A stretch of DNA of 64,000 nt from Lutraria lutraria (GCA_964023205.1 OZ026848.1:486501-550500), one strand, 5' to 3'; shown: positions 23,601 to 34,489, numbered from the stretch's first letter. Notes: generated from the sequence alone by a model not told the origin. Program-made: numbers and translations.

Positions 23601-26600
23601 TCGTAAGTATTTAGCCGGATTTCTTGTGCATTTTATATGTTTGACTATAATAGTCCGCTATGCGGCCGCTACACTGTCAGATTCACAAAATCGATACAAA
23701 TCGTATTTTTTTCTTTTAATAAACATGACAGCAACGAAATGTTATTACTTCATGCGTTTTTAAGTTTTTGCATGATTTGTTATGCAGTTTAACTGTAGAA
23801 ATATATTAGGCTGCTAGGCCGCTGGGCTGCTAACTTCACGCTGCTTGGCTGCTAGGCTGCTGGGCTGCTAACTTCACGCTGCTGGGCTGCTAGGCTGCTG
23901 GGCTGCCAACTTCACGGACATCCCAAGGAATTGTGTTCTAAAGAATCCTTATAGGGTGTGACAACGCTCGACACAAATTCCTTCAATATAACCATTGATC
24001 AGTTTAAAAAAATCTTTCTGTGTAACGCACAGTGTCATATTAATCATCAGAATATATTTAATATCAATTATTAGATTTTATCTCGAATACATATGTGAAT
24101 TTCTTTCATATATGAAAGGGTTAGTTAATGTCAACTTACTTTGAAATACCACGAAGGAAGGGACGATTTGAGGTATGGAACCGCATAACTACAATTCCCA
24201 AACTGGGTAGTTTGTCTTCCATTCCATTCTGCCCCTAGGAAAGTCAGCAGACAATATTCAAGACTATTAAAAAATTGTAGTGAATATAAAATTTGATAAT
24301 TACTATCTATGATATTAAAAGATCACTATTTTACTAAAAGTGAACAAGAAGACAACTAAATTTCATAGTATCATTTTCTTCGTTTAAGTTTCAAACAAAT
24401 GAATAGAATTGTTATATTACAGATACACGATAAAACTATTACTGTTTAAAATGTTAATACCCGTGAAAAGTCGTGAACAGTAAAATGTTATTATTAACAG
24501 ACTTAAATACCTTTTGTTGCCATTCCATATTCTTGTACATAGGCGAATGCCGTCCCTTGTTCCTCATATGGAAAGGTCATATTCATAATAACGTCCATGC
24601 TACATGCTAAGCGAAAATAATGTTCATTAAAAACTTTCGAAAGTGACATAGGAAGTATATCAAATATCACTCACTCGTGGAAACATAATGTATTATATAT
24701 CCGACGGTCAGGACAGTATAACATGGTTTGCTTCAAAAATGTATTCACAATAGTATCCGAATAACAAATAGGCAATAAATATTATAATGGAGATGATTAA
24801 CGCAGTGGTTTAGGCCTAAAATATAGTTCTGTTTCCGGTGGCCCGACCGACCCTGTTTTCCAATAGCCGATAGTATTTTTTTCATTGCGAAAATTATGAC
24901 GATGATGACATTGCCGATATTCGTCTCAGAATTACGTCGCTAATAAAAATGGCGGCGCCCGGCGAGTATTGTCTGCTAGCATTTTCGTTTCAAAAAATGA
25001 ACAGCACTTAATTAAGACAATACCTTACTGTTAATCAGTTGCTAAGATGTTTAGTGATGTTCACGGTCTCAGCGATGAGGTTAACACTATGCTCCATTCG
25101 TCTGACACGGGATTTTTTTCCGTCGAACGAGTAACTTTTTCGATGGTATTGTCCGCGGACGAGTAGCAAAATAGAAATAAAATCCAAAGTAAAGTTACCT
25201 AATGCTTAAAGAATGCAGTACAATTAAAATTCGTCACCCGAGAGAATTTGACCAAGCCGATGTATATGTTGTTTGTTTGCACCTATAATCAACAACAATT
25301 ATAACTGCCTAAAGCTGCCATTCATAAAGGTGACAATTCTATCAAACCAATCGTGAGTTTTTTCTTCCTGCATCATCAGTGGTATTGAATAAAATCCGTA
25401 CCAAACAGTACAGTCTGGGTCGTATTTTGCGAAAATTGCTGTACACTTTACTTGATAATCACATACTTTGATAGGATTTATGGATTATTCACTACAACAT
25501 CATCATGTTGAATGAATCATTATGACCAATGAAATATCAAAGATTACTTAATTTTAAGAATGGTCGTTACACTCATATTTCAAGAAGTATACAAATTTCG
25601 GACAACAAATTTCGGATAGCAGCGAAGCACACGACATCTAGAATGGGTATTTCATGTAAACCTGCTGTAATGTGGTATCTTACTATTGATATTTAATTGT
25701 ATGGCAAACATTCATGAAGAACTCTCAATTTGCCAGGACAGCATTGTTGGTCTTATAAAAATCTTAATTCAGTTTATGTTGAATTATTTATGTGTTTATA
25801 TATTCTGAATTAATAAAACATTTCTGTTTGCATTTTGATCATATAGCGGCTCAATAAGATAAAAGGGATAAGAGCCAAAGAAATTAGTTACCATCTGTAA
25901 ATTTTGTGAAGCAGATATATCTCAATTCATACCAAACATAATTGAATGTCATATTGATATATATGCCTTAAAATGTATAGATTTGTAAATATATTTGTTA
26001 TAAATTTGAGCAACATAATGTGATTAAAACTCAAGCCTAGATAGACTTTACACCTATATAACATTACATAGTCTTCTACGTGTCCTGTGACGATAGAAAA
26101 ATACAATGTATCCGCACCCCAGGTTCTTTATATTGCAGCTTCCTGCTGGGTAAGAAAGGATATGTTCAATATCTTTATTGACACAACAGGTATATCATAA
26201 TATCGTAAGGATTAACACAATTTAACTGAGTGATATATTTATATAGCAGCTGCCAGTAATATTCAGATCTATATATTTAAAAAAAAAAGAAAAAAGAAGC
26301 CTACCTACCAACCCTATTATTTTTGGCTATGCCACCAGAAACATAACTATTTTTAGGCCTTATATACATGTATCATAAATCAGTATAGAAATATTGGCTA
26401 TAAACTCACAGTTATCGCTTGGATTGACATGCAAGCCTGCACAAGCGCAGGCTGTTGAGGAATAAAATGTACCAGGCGCACATGGCCCTGGTTTGCTATC
26501 TTGTTTCTTTCGTTGGTAAAACCCTGCTTTGTCCGGAACCGCCATTAATGGACATTCTAGTTGGAAGAAAGCAGATCATCTATGTACGAAAGACAACTAC

Positions 26601-29600
26601 AACAATGCATTAATACAAAATGAATATATATCTCAATACAATACAGTATTTATCTGACATTGTATAAAGGGTTCATGGATAAATACAATATTCCAATCAC
26701 AAGTAGCCGATATGGAAACTGATACATGTACATGCGTTTAATTTAAATAGTTTTATTTGATATTGAAGCGCATAAACAGGACATCAGCAGACACACAGAA
26801 CCATAAAACCCAATATTTCAGATGTTTTTCCTGCGCTCTACGTCATATTATGTTTTTCTTTAGATTGACAAATACATTTCTGTTGCATTTTTGTAATATA
26901 CCTTCGTACATTCTATCTAATGAGACTCGAGGAAACTGTACCAGTGCTACACTGTCAACTGTCACTTCGATCAGAGGTGGCTGGTGACTGACCCTAGATG
27001 CATTGACTTAATATAAACTTTACGCAGAGCAATTGCTGTATGCATGGTTCGTACTCGCGAACCTGAGATCTGTCAATGTTTCGGTCTGCGTTTGGACATA
27101 TGAAACTCTTTCGTGACAATTATACTGTTTTGTTTGCTTTGCTGATGCAGACGACTTGGTTAAAATGAGACAAATCGATATATTATGAGCTCATGCTAGT
27201 ACCAGTATAACATATATACTAATGTTCTGTGCGTTTTCGACCTTTTTGGGCCAATTGTCTTCTGTATATATGCATTTTTACAACATTCCTACCGTCTTTT
27301 ATAGAGTTTTTAGGGCACTCTTGTTCACAACCTTGTCCATCGCTTTCTACACATTTTTGGGCCCCAACATCGTAACTTTGACCGGGAAGGCAACATCTGT
27401 ATTCAACTGGGATTGTGCCATTGCATGTCATATATGTTCCACAATACGCTGGTGTTGTTTGATACGATAGACCATTAGATTCGCATTTATCTAAATGAAA
27501 ATTTAAGACAGTTACCTATAAGTACAAAGACATTCTTTCAAAACTGATCCTATTATTGTTGACACATATTAATCTACACATATTCAAATATTTCAGTGAT
27601 GTTGTATACCAAAAGCAGCATTGAGAAACATCACTAGGTTTGCATCTTGCGTTTAAGTCATAACTGATTCGTATGTCTGAACTGTTAATTCGCTTTAATC
27701 TAAAACGTAGACATATAACGGATTGTCATGTAATTACTTCACATGGCGGATGTTGTAACCCGACGATCCCGATTCGAACCCCGAAGTTGCTAGCTTGTGG
27801 AAAGGTAGGTTAGATTACAGTCCAGGAAAACTGGTTATGTGAACTGCCCACCGAATATAACTGAAATATCGTTGAAAAACAGCATTAAGCAGTGTGGGGA
27901 ATCCACGTGACCCAGTGACGTCATAATGTTTCGTTACAAGCGCATTTTAAGCTCACCGCATCAAATCCGTTCAAGTGACTCCTTGACCTATCACGCTCAA
28001 CAGCTGTTTATTCAAGTTCATGGTGTAATACCCATGTAAAGAGAAACAAGTCTTATTAATTACTTTCTAAATATCCTTCAGGACAAGGAGAATCTGGACA
28101 GTCATCGGCAGGCTCACAAGAGAATGTTTCTTGATTGTAAACGTTGCCTTTAGTACAACACGTAGGGAACCTCAAGCTGTTTATACATAAATCATAGGTA
28201 CCACAGTGATTGTCAGCATTAACTCCAGATGTGGTACAAGTGGCTGTGTAACAAAATGAACATTGATTAGTTTACTCCAGTGATAACTATGTATAATATT
28301 TGTATATGTAAATGATGTGCATGGATAAAGCATAAATTAATACAGTATTATGTTCTCTTCTGTAAAATTGGGAAAGGTGCCTGCTACTGAACATTGAAAA
28401 AAATCAGAAATTAAGTTACAAGTTAGTGCAATAAACAATTATTGATCTATTTTGGTTAGCTTTAATCGACATATACATTGCATTTCATTATGTATTGTTT
28501 GCCACTATTTACCATTTATAACACAACGTTCAAGTTTAATGGTACTGGTCAGTACATTTCACAAATCCGGATACATTGAATTAATTTATGCAGATAAATT
28601 TTAACCCATAAACACAGTAAATGCCGTCATCATACTTACAATTGGTATCATGAAGTGGACAATCATTGCAAGTGGCGTTAGGAACACAGGCACTTGTACT
28701 TGAATCGAACTCATTACCGCTATCACAACACATTGCCATTTCGTTGCCTAAAATCATACGGACGTTATCAAATATATCTAATAAGATAATAAAAAACAAT
28801 TTCATTTCATTCTTTGTATGACCAGTCAATATACACAATCATGTCTCGAAGTCGGGAAGGTGTTTGGACTCACCTTTGACCTATATTTCTTGGCATGACG
28901 TATTAATTATTCAGAAGAAATCCCTCATTCTTATGGATGATTCATAGGAAATCTTTCCATTCATTGGGTGAAATCTACTAGCGTAAATCTATTAAGGCCA
29001 CGCCGACTTACAGTGAGTCTGCAGTTGTTAAATATGTACTTCTTGTGTTTGTAAATTTTGCAAAGTAAAATTGTACGAAAATGTATTCTTATGCGGTCGA
29101 TATGAAATTATTTACCGTACGGTTCTAGACAAACATTTTACATTAGTGGAATCAATATACAGTAAATATGACTAAATTCGAATTTGATTAAACAGACCTA
29201 ACATTAACCTAAGGATAAGTGGTATCCGCTAATTACCACGAGTCATTTTTCGTGTCTCGTTTTCGATCCTGGTAGTAGAAATTTATGAATCGATAGTGTG
29301 TCATAATGCCGTAAAATAGAATGGATTTCCCCATAACTAATAGAAAGTTAGACCGACATACATTCATTTCAATTTCAACAATTAAAATGACTGCTCAGAC
29401 ACTGGTCAAACACTACTCTATCTATACTGCGTAACAAACACTAAATGTGTCCCTTCACTTAAATGTGTATATTTATGAATCTGTGTGCATGTAAGTCCTT
29501 GATAAATAGAAGAATCTCGTAAGATCGATGGATCATGTGCAAACGATTAGTTTACTTATAACAAATAACGGTAATTAAGGAAAACATAAAATCATACTTT

Positions 29601-32600
29601 TTTAGTTTCAACGGTGTAAATATCAACAAAGAAACTTGTCCTTTTTAAAGAAATTTCTTGTTTAAACAATATTTCAGTAAAGCTTCAATGAGTCAACCAT
29701 AACGTTATGTTAAGTTCTCTGCGTTTATGGTTTTAGAAACAAGTTCACCATTACGTTTTGGGATTCTGGTGAGGGACAAATGAGTACAAAAATAACCACT
29801 TGCCTTCTCCATCGCATTCCATGTAGGTGGAGCAGAAGTTATCTGGATATGGTACTTTGGTGCCAGATGCTTTACCCACGCAATAATCTAAGACATCATA
29901 AAATAAGATATATATGTATAAACATCTTACAAATCGAACTATTCTACATTCTATTTTTTATAAGAGTATGTTCATGTTAGTAATATATACACATACAAAT
30001 GGCTACCTGTGTATTGTATAGCTTCAGTGACCCTACTGGAAAATAAAAAAAACAGTTATCGACGAGGAAGCATGTTTATACACCAAACGTTAATAAATAA
30101 ATAGCGAACATGGTCAACATAAAATACAATAAATACATGGAATATCTTAGGAAGTGTCCGACAATTTTCTTTATCATATGTCTTTAAGGCAAATTGGAGT
30201 TGGTCTGGCAGAAGCGTAAATAGCTTATTAACGGTTATCCTTATATCGCTATTAATAGTTCTAGTATGTATTCGAAATTATGCCACAAAAGCTAGGTCAC
30301 ATGATGTACAATATCATGAAGTTTTCGTTTTTTTGCATATTGATCAAGCAGAATTCATCCAGTGCAAACATGTCGCGTACTTTATTTCTGACCTTCAAAT
30401 GAAAGGTTAGAAAACTTACCAAAACTAAAGTAGATGACAAAAAATACCATAAAGATATTGTGAATCAACTAATTAACCCAGGAGAACGTGTTACAAACAT
30501 ACTCAAAGGAAACATACTCTGAAAATGATAGGCTTAATGGAGTTATTTGGACTTAAACCTTGTACGTTGTCCCTAATCTGCTATTTTTCTGCTTTTATTG
30601 TTTACTCTCGTTTATAGAACACTTACTTTTCGGACAGGCCACTTCATCGGATGACTTGCATTTTCCGTCAGCGTCAATATATGTTGATATTGAGCATATC
30701 ATTTTATCTGCATGAAAAGTTCCAGTATCACCTTTCGTACATTTTAGGAAGAAGTGGCAGTCTTCCGTACTTGGTATTATACAATCTCCAACACATTCAT
30801 CACACACTGAAATATAGAAAACGGATGTTGACTATTCAACAATAGTGATACTTGTACAGAATGGTTAATGCCATACATTCAAGAAGAGACAACAAGAATT
30901 CTGTATTCACATTTTGGGAGGAAATATATAATAGGATGGATACATGCCACCACAGAACGGGCATCGGATGAAGTACAACTTCAAATTACATATTCATGTA
31001 AGTGTAAGTATGTTGTCAAGACGTACCCTACAATACGACAACCGTAAAACTCATACATAACTGGTTAAAAAAAAGACATTTTCTAAAATAATAAAACCAG
31101 CATTGTTTTCTTCCATTCAATGATCATATTATGTCGTTTGCACTTACTCTGATTCAAAGCAATTTGTTCCGGAGACAATGTAACAGGAGCTGAAATAGTT
31201 AAGATGAGTAGACTAAAACATAGAATATAAACGCATCCGATCCGAACAAGTAACGAAATCAGTTTGTGTGAACCATGCATACATTAAGGTTAACTCAAGA
31301 GCAAATATGAAAAGCGTATGAGTATGATTATTTCACGATCCAGACGCAGACAGCGGCCAACATGTGAATGTTTTATCATGCAAAATACTAGTATACTACA
31401 ATTACAGAAATGAATTTACATTGTACATGGATAATTTATATCATCACATTTGCGCTATTTTACTTCGGTGTCATATATGCCGATAGTTTGTGTTTAAAAG
31501 TAATACCCTCTTTACATAGAATAAAGTAAAACAGAAAAAAAATCCGTACAAATAACCTGGCGACTAAACGATGTAGTACACCAAATCGAAGGAGTCAATG
31601 CAGATATAGACAAGATTGCACACAAATCTGATACAATAACCATAGGCACTCGGTGATTTTAATTATTATATCATAGTTATATAGCCCTTTTTTCATGTAG
31701 TCACACGTTCAAAAGTGCTGTATAATCACGATTAAAACAAGGTTAAACAATATGTAATGAATACAAACATGTTAGTCAAAATGATATGGGTAAAATATAT
31801 ACAACTATGGACAAATTTATAAGTCAACAAATCCACCATCAATTTATGCACATAAGTAAGGTACACAATAATTCTAAAATGTTTCAAGTCCGGTTGGCTT
31901 CGTAAGCTGTTTGGCCAGTTCACACTCGCATTACTCCACCAGCCGGTGTTCACTGTTCACTACGCAACCTCACTGAATGTTTACTAAAGGTACATTTATA
32001 TTATGTTGCAGTTACATGTTATTAAAGTCCTATTAGCTTTTTACTATGGAAAAAAATATGCCAAAACATTCGATAATTATTGCTGATATTATCCCAAAAT
32101 AATTAAATTACCGACGAAACAAGTCCTTTTTCTTCTAAAAACATTCATTTCATTTTACTGTGAGATGTGCTTTTGTAAACTTGAAATATGTCGAGCGCGT
32201 GATGTCACCTTAAGACGTGTGCATAACTTGACTACGGGGAAACACAGCAGTTATGTTAATAGTATTTATTTAATTTTAATGATATTGAAAAAATACGATA
32301 TTGGTTTTGGAAACATCTTTTCTTGCTATAAAGTATGTACGAGAGGAAAATACACAGAGTTCCTCTGTTATAGAACAAACAGAAACTATTACGACCAATA
32401 AATTTATATTATGCTTATGGAACTTTAAATATATATACATAGACATGTTGCTATAATAAAAAAAACTCATACTTTGCTCACGAAAATAAATTTAAGCGAT
32501 GAAAAGAGCTTCAGCAATCATTTGTTCATTTCTGTCTATAATTAATAATTCGGGGAACAAGTTTTTAAGATGCCTATTGGTTGTATATTATTAAGCAGAA

Positions 32601-33142
32601 TCTGTCCGCCTTAAGTATCGAAGTTACAAGTGTCCCATTTTTCAAAAGAGCTGTATTTTTAAATCTCACGATTGAGAATTTAGAATATCTGTTTGTTTTT
32701 TGTGACTATATATTGGTTATAACAATGTGCTAAATAAAATAATACCAACTAACTAATTCTAGTACAATGTATATAGCGATCACTAGACTAGAATAGATTA
32801 TTCCAGCCAGGATGACATTAACCAAATAAGGACATAAAGGTAACTTACCTAAAGTAGTAGTATCTACAATAGAAAATATAAAGATCACATGCCTTAAATC
32901 GCTGAGAAGAAATACTTGCTAAACGTCCTTAAACAAATGACACTTGAGCTCAATGTACCGGTGTAACGTTTTCAAGCTCCCCTTTTCAGTAAATTATTAA
33001 ATATTGTTTACATTAAACAATACACATTCATGTTTAGTCATCGATGTTATTATTACTTTTCATTATTCAAAGTTCGTTTACCTTCAACACCGCCGCATGA
33101 TACAGTCGCAATGATTGAAACTAAAACTGCAAGAGTCGTCAT
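17530..33142 (-). CDS. Secreted chitin-binding/laminin-G-like protein, Pif/BMSP-like, 14 coding exons
   Basis: Exons (high to low): 33082-33142, 32849-32863, 31148-31189, 30627-30806, 29804-29887, 28640-28747, 28064-28243, 27293-27490, 26410-26556, 24511-24606, 24140-24234, 20667-20858, 19822-19927, 17530-17639. All junction phases agree, giving about 537 residues. Order: signal peptide (MTTLAVLVSIIATVSC), a Thr-rich spacer, four peritrophin-type CBM14 modules (about 40-290), a Cys-rich linker with VPDKAGFY and PCAPGTFY (290-339), and a laminin-G-like domain (340-537). The linker followed by LamG is the plan of Pif/BMSP-type shell matrix proteins, but no VWA domain is present. Expected role: an extracellular chitin-binding matrix protein; a link to shell is inference. 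The ATG sits directly after a CAG acceptor, so a non-coding 5' exon upstream is implied. Confidence 0.85.
17792..17965. mobile_element. hAT-like MITE with a 24-C run
   Basis: The left end reads CGGGGTTCTCAATAACAG and the right end inverted reads CAGGGTTCTCAATAAGTT. Flanking octamers AGAGTACT and GCAGTACT match at 6 of 8, consistent with an aged 8-bp duplication of the hAT type. The interior has 24 consecutive C (17882-17905). It lies in the last intron of the Pif-like gene. Confidence 0.6.
18590..19130 (+). mobile_element. LINE endonuclease-domain fragment
   Basis: Broken frames read NLEIIIVGDISINS, FGLKQLVQIPTRVTKQSS, ITDYIYSN and YSISDHYPVCSTV. These follow the order of an APE-type LINE endonuclease (GDFN, QLI..PTR, TLID, SDH.PV), and HAPIKEK follows downstream. 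In the first motif the usual Asn/Phe are changed. Stops and frameshifts show it is dead. It lies in the last intron of the Pif-like gene, antisense to it. Confidence 0.75.
19440..19615. repeat. Degenerate GGCCTTTATTCGAAGGTGG repeat
   Basis: Variants of GGCC..TTATTCGAAGG.GG recur at roughly 40-bp spacing and end in GTGGCCGCTAACTC. It resembles a decayed TIR or subterminal array, but no partner end was found. Confidence 0.4.
19822..19927 (-). CDS. Pif-like exon 13: LamG-like domain, part 4
   Basis: Encodes TGVFSSVTAAYDGSTLWVTN and SSNLMALE, including the V..YDG.tL.l..ng turn typical of LamG. Donor GTATGT, phase 1. Confidence 0.75.
20667..20858 (-). CDS. Pif-like exon 12: LamG-like domain, part 3
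   Basis: Encodes AVFKADEAPQPGQKMVLSSN, PSFEVCLLENEVIIQGFVED and FSIATGYQ, matching the beta-strand alternation of a LamG fold. Donor GTTAAG, phase 0. The frame stays open for another 22 codons into the intron. Confidence 0.75.
21604..23963. mobile_element. 2.36-kb TIR element, copy B of the TGTCACAYCC family
   Basis: Starts TGTCACACCATTTAGGGATC and ends in ATAGGGTGTGACA. An exact 6-bp target duplication ACGCTC flanks it (21598-21603 and 23964-23969). The interior at 22525-22930 is collinear with copy A, including the GACAGACGGACGGAC run and GGGGGCTGTATTCGGCG. The extra length is unrelated left-hand sequence and a fold-back element at 22948-23922. No transposase is visible. It sits in an intron of the Pif-like gene. 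Confidence 0.85.
22948..23922. mobile_element. Fold-back element with CAGCCCAGCAGC/GTGAAGTT arrays
   Basis: Both ends read GATGTCCGTGAAGTTG inward. The left arm (22948-23318) repeats modules of the type GCAGCCYAGCA separated by GCGTGAAGTTGGCAGC; the right arm (23808-23922) is a shorter inverted array. The centre is itself an inverted repeat: CTGCTAGGC-side AATATATTTCTACAGTTAA, then AGCGGCCGCATAGCGGAC, are mirrored at 23640-23810. Near-identical octamers CCCAGGGA and CCCAAGGA flank it inside element B. No coding capacity. Confidence 0.8.
24140..24234 (-). CDS. Pif-like exon 11: LamG-like domain, part 2
   Basis: Encodes EWNGRQTTQFGNCSYAVPYL ending SWYFK. Enters in phase 1 and leaves in phase 0 at GTAAGT. 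The intron that follows (20859-24139) holds the 2.36-kb element B. Confidence 0.75.
24511..24606 (-). CDS. Pif-like exon 10: LamG-like domain, part 1
   Basis: Encodes SCSMDVIMNMTFPYEEQGTA and YVQEYGMAT. The C.MD...FT.PF pattern opens the LamG-like fold. Phase 1 to phase 1. Confidence 0.75.
24811..26361. mobile_element. 1.55-kb TIR element nearly filling an intron
   Basis: The left end TAGGCCTAAAATATAGTTCT, then GTTTCCGGTGGCC, is mirrored at 26302-26361, giving imperfect TIRs of about 50 bp. The interior has no recognisable ORF. It occupies most of the intron 24607-26409 of the Pif-like gene. Class unknown. Confidence 0.7.
26410..26556 (-). CDS. Pif-like exon 9: Cys-rich linker
   Basis: Encodes ECPLMAVPDKAGFYQRKKQD, then PCAPGTFYSSTACACAGLHV. 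The CP..MxVPxxxAGFY...PCAPGT.F...C.C pattern precedes the LamG domain in Pif-type proteins as I recall them. Donor GTGAGT, phase 1. Confidence 0.85.
27293..27490 (-). CDS. Pif-like exon 8: CBM14 module 4
   Basis: Encodes CESNGLSYQTTPAYCGTYMT, YRCCLPGQSYDVGAQKC and CEQECPKNS. It has the same layout as module 3, which suggests exon duplication. Donor GTAGGA, phase 1. Confidence 0.87.
27745..27895 (+). mobile_element. tRNA-derived SINE, 5'-truncated
   Basis: A B-box-like GATTCGAACCCC (27771-27782) is followed by a tail GAACTGCCCACCGAATATAA then CTGAAATATCGTTGAAAAA. The tail matches that of the SINE at 34490 (ACTGCCCGCCACGATATGAC). It lies in an intron of the Pif-like gene. Confidence 0.65.
28064..28243 (-). 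CDS. Pif-like exon 7: CBM14 module 3
   Basis: Encodes STCTTSGVNADNHCGTYDLC and FPTCCTKGNVYNQETFSC, then CPDSPCPEGYLE. One exon holds the complete module. Acceptor GTTACACAG, donor GTAATT, phase 1 to phase 1. Confidence 0.87.
28640..28747 (-). CDS. Pif-like exon 6: second half of CBM14 module 2
   Basis: Encodes GNEMAMCCDSGNEFDSSTSA and CVPNATC, completing the module, plus a Cys-rich spacer. Includes the sequon NAT. Phase 1 to phase 1, donor GTAAGTATG. Confidence 0.87.
29804..29887 (-). CDS. Pif-like exon 5: first half of CBM14 module 2
   Basis: Encodes YCVGKASGTKVPYPDNFCST and then YMECDGE, the first half of a chitin-binding module. The donor is GCAAGT, so the next intron is GC-AG. The phase (1) agrees with the next exon, which supports this choice. 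Confidence 0.85.
30627..30806 (-). CDS. Pif-like exon 4: CBM14 module 1
   Basis: Encodes CDECVGDCIIPSTEDCHFFL followed by KCTKGDTGTFH and CSISTYIDADGKC, with the Cys spacing of a peritrophin-A module. Phase 1 to phase 1, donor GTAAGTG. Confidence 0.88.
31148..31189 (-). CDS. Pif-like exon 3: spacer
   Basis: Encodes APVTLSPEQIALNQ, phase 1 to phase 1, with acceptor CTATTTCAG and donor GTAAGTG. Its frame also runs upstream through the acceptor to an ATG at 31280 (see findings). Confidence 0.72.
32026..32424. mobile_element. 399-bp MITE flanked by TTAA, copy 1
   Basis: Starts AGTCCTATTAGC and ends GCTTATGGAACT, flanked by TTAA at 32022-32025 and 32425-32428. It is a clear relative of 55412-55795 in the same orientation, which is also TTAA-flanked. 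TTAA duplications suggest piggyBac- or Kolobok-type mobilisation. No coding capacity. It lies in an intron of the Pif-like gene. Confidence 0.75.
32849..32863 (-). CDS. Pif-like exon 2: 15-nt microexon
   Basis: ATACTACTACTTTAG sits between a good acceptor (TTTTCTATTGTAG) and a consensus donor (GTAAGT). Phase 1 on both sides adds DTTTL, a Thr-rich stretch suited to O-glycosylation. Skipping it would keep the frame. Confidence 0.65.
   Translation of the reverse strand: MLLL
32958..32988. repeat. Solo terminus of the CCGGTGTAAC element
   Basis: CCGGTGTAACGTTTTCAAGC, then TCCCCTTTTCAG, matches the left terminus of the element at 44238 almost exactly. No partner end was found nearby. Confidence 0.6.
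33082..33142 (-). CDS. Pif-like exon 1: signal peptide
   Basis: Encodes MTTLAVLVSIIATVSCGGVE, a typical cleavable signal peptide. The acceptor TTTGTTTTCAG lies directly before the ATG; the donor is GGTAAAC and leaves phase 1. Confidence 0.8.
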
Positions 33143-33240
33143 CTGAAAACAAACAAAGCATTGATTGAAAGTTGATATGTATTTTAGCTATGGAATGGTT
33201 TCATTGATTTTCGGGTTTACCTAATTTGAATTTCTATCGT

Positions 33241-33414
33241 ACAGTTTCACCTCTCCCGAGCGGTCCTCTCTTGAGCAACAGCCTCTCTTCAACGACAGCA
33301 TGATTTTTCCATTGTGCGATTTAACTATTAATTATACCTCTCTAGAGCAACAACCTCCCAAGAACAACATAATTTAGCTTCTCACAAAGGGTGTTGCTTT
33401 GGAGAGGTTGCAAT
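33241..33414. mobile_element. MITE with CTCTCTAGAGCAACAACC ends, copy 1
   Basis: ACAGTTTCACCTCTCCCGAG opens it and GAGAGGTTGCAATGT closes it in inverted form. The interior repeats CCTCTCTxGAGCAACAxCCTC. An inverted relative is at 42396-42545. Confidence 0.55.
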
Positions 33415-34489
33415 GTATGTTAAAGTCCTAGTTCAGACCAAGTTTCCACTCCAACATAAGTACTATACCTGTTTTGTTGTCTGCATTATACTTATTTGCT
33501 TCATAACTTCGTTGTTTTGTAACGTATTTCACATTTTCAAGTGTTTAGAACATCGATATCGTCATGCTAAATGTTTCTTAATTTTTCGATGTGTATTTTT
33601 AATGATTACAAGTCGTTCCTGTTCAATCAGACAAATCTAAATGTGTCTTTTTTTGTTTTTTTTATTGAGCAATTAAACGTGATGAATAGACCGAAGTATA
33701 TCTAAAACAAACAATTGTCGCTAATTTGTCATCATTAGTTAATGAACAAGATATGTTAATTATCTTTTAAATTAGCCATTTAAGATCTCACTATTGTTTT
33801 TGTACCTACTTGTCCAAAAATGATTTCTGTAGCGTGCAGCTGTAGAGGTATACAATGCATAATGAAATCAACACCAGCTTACAATTTCAAATTAAGATTA
33901 TAAATCAAAACAAAAGTTTTTATATTTATGTCTGACTCGGAGCTGATAATAAGCGTCGCTAAAACACAAAGTTTATATAATATAATAAATTCATATATTT
34001 AGAATAGTATATGATTCGCAAGCATACTTGCAAAATGACATTTACATGATGTTTGCAAGTAATGTATGCAAATAATTACTTGATTGCACCCAAACATTAC
34101 CCTTATATAACTATATTTAAAGACAATTCCATATTCGGTGTTGACATAAGAAATGAGTCTGTAGCATTCCTGTAGTTGACCATACTTAAACGTAGTTACA
34201 CATAGTTAACTGCAGTTATAAACGTAGTACGAACTCATGATTTGTCCCTAGTTAGCCTAAAATCTTCAACATGTTGAACATTTTCTACGGTCGGCATGGA
34301 CACCAAGACCCTACGGAGACCATAGTTAGAACATAGTTGATCCTAGGTACCGTAGTTGACCCTACTTGACCGAAGTGCTTATCGTAATCGACTGTAGTAA
34401 TATGATGCAACCAGTTACACTACGTCTAACACCACAGTTAGCTAGGTTGGACTACGTCTTAAGTAGTTAAAGGTAATACACCCTAGTTA

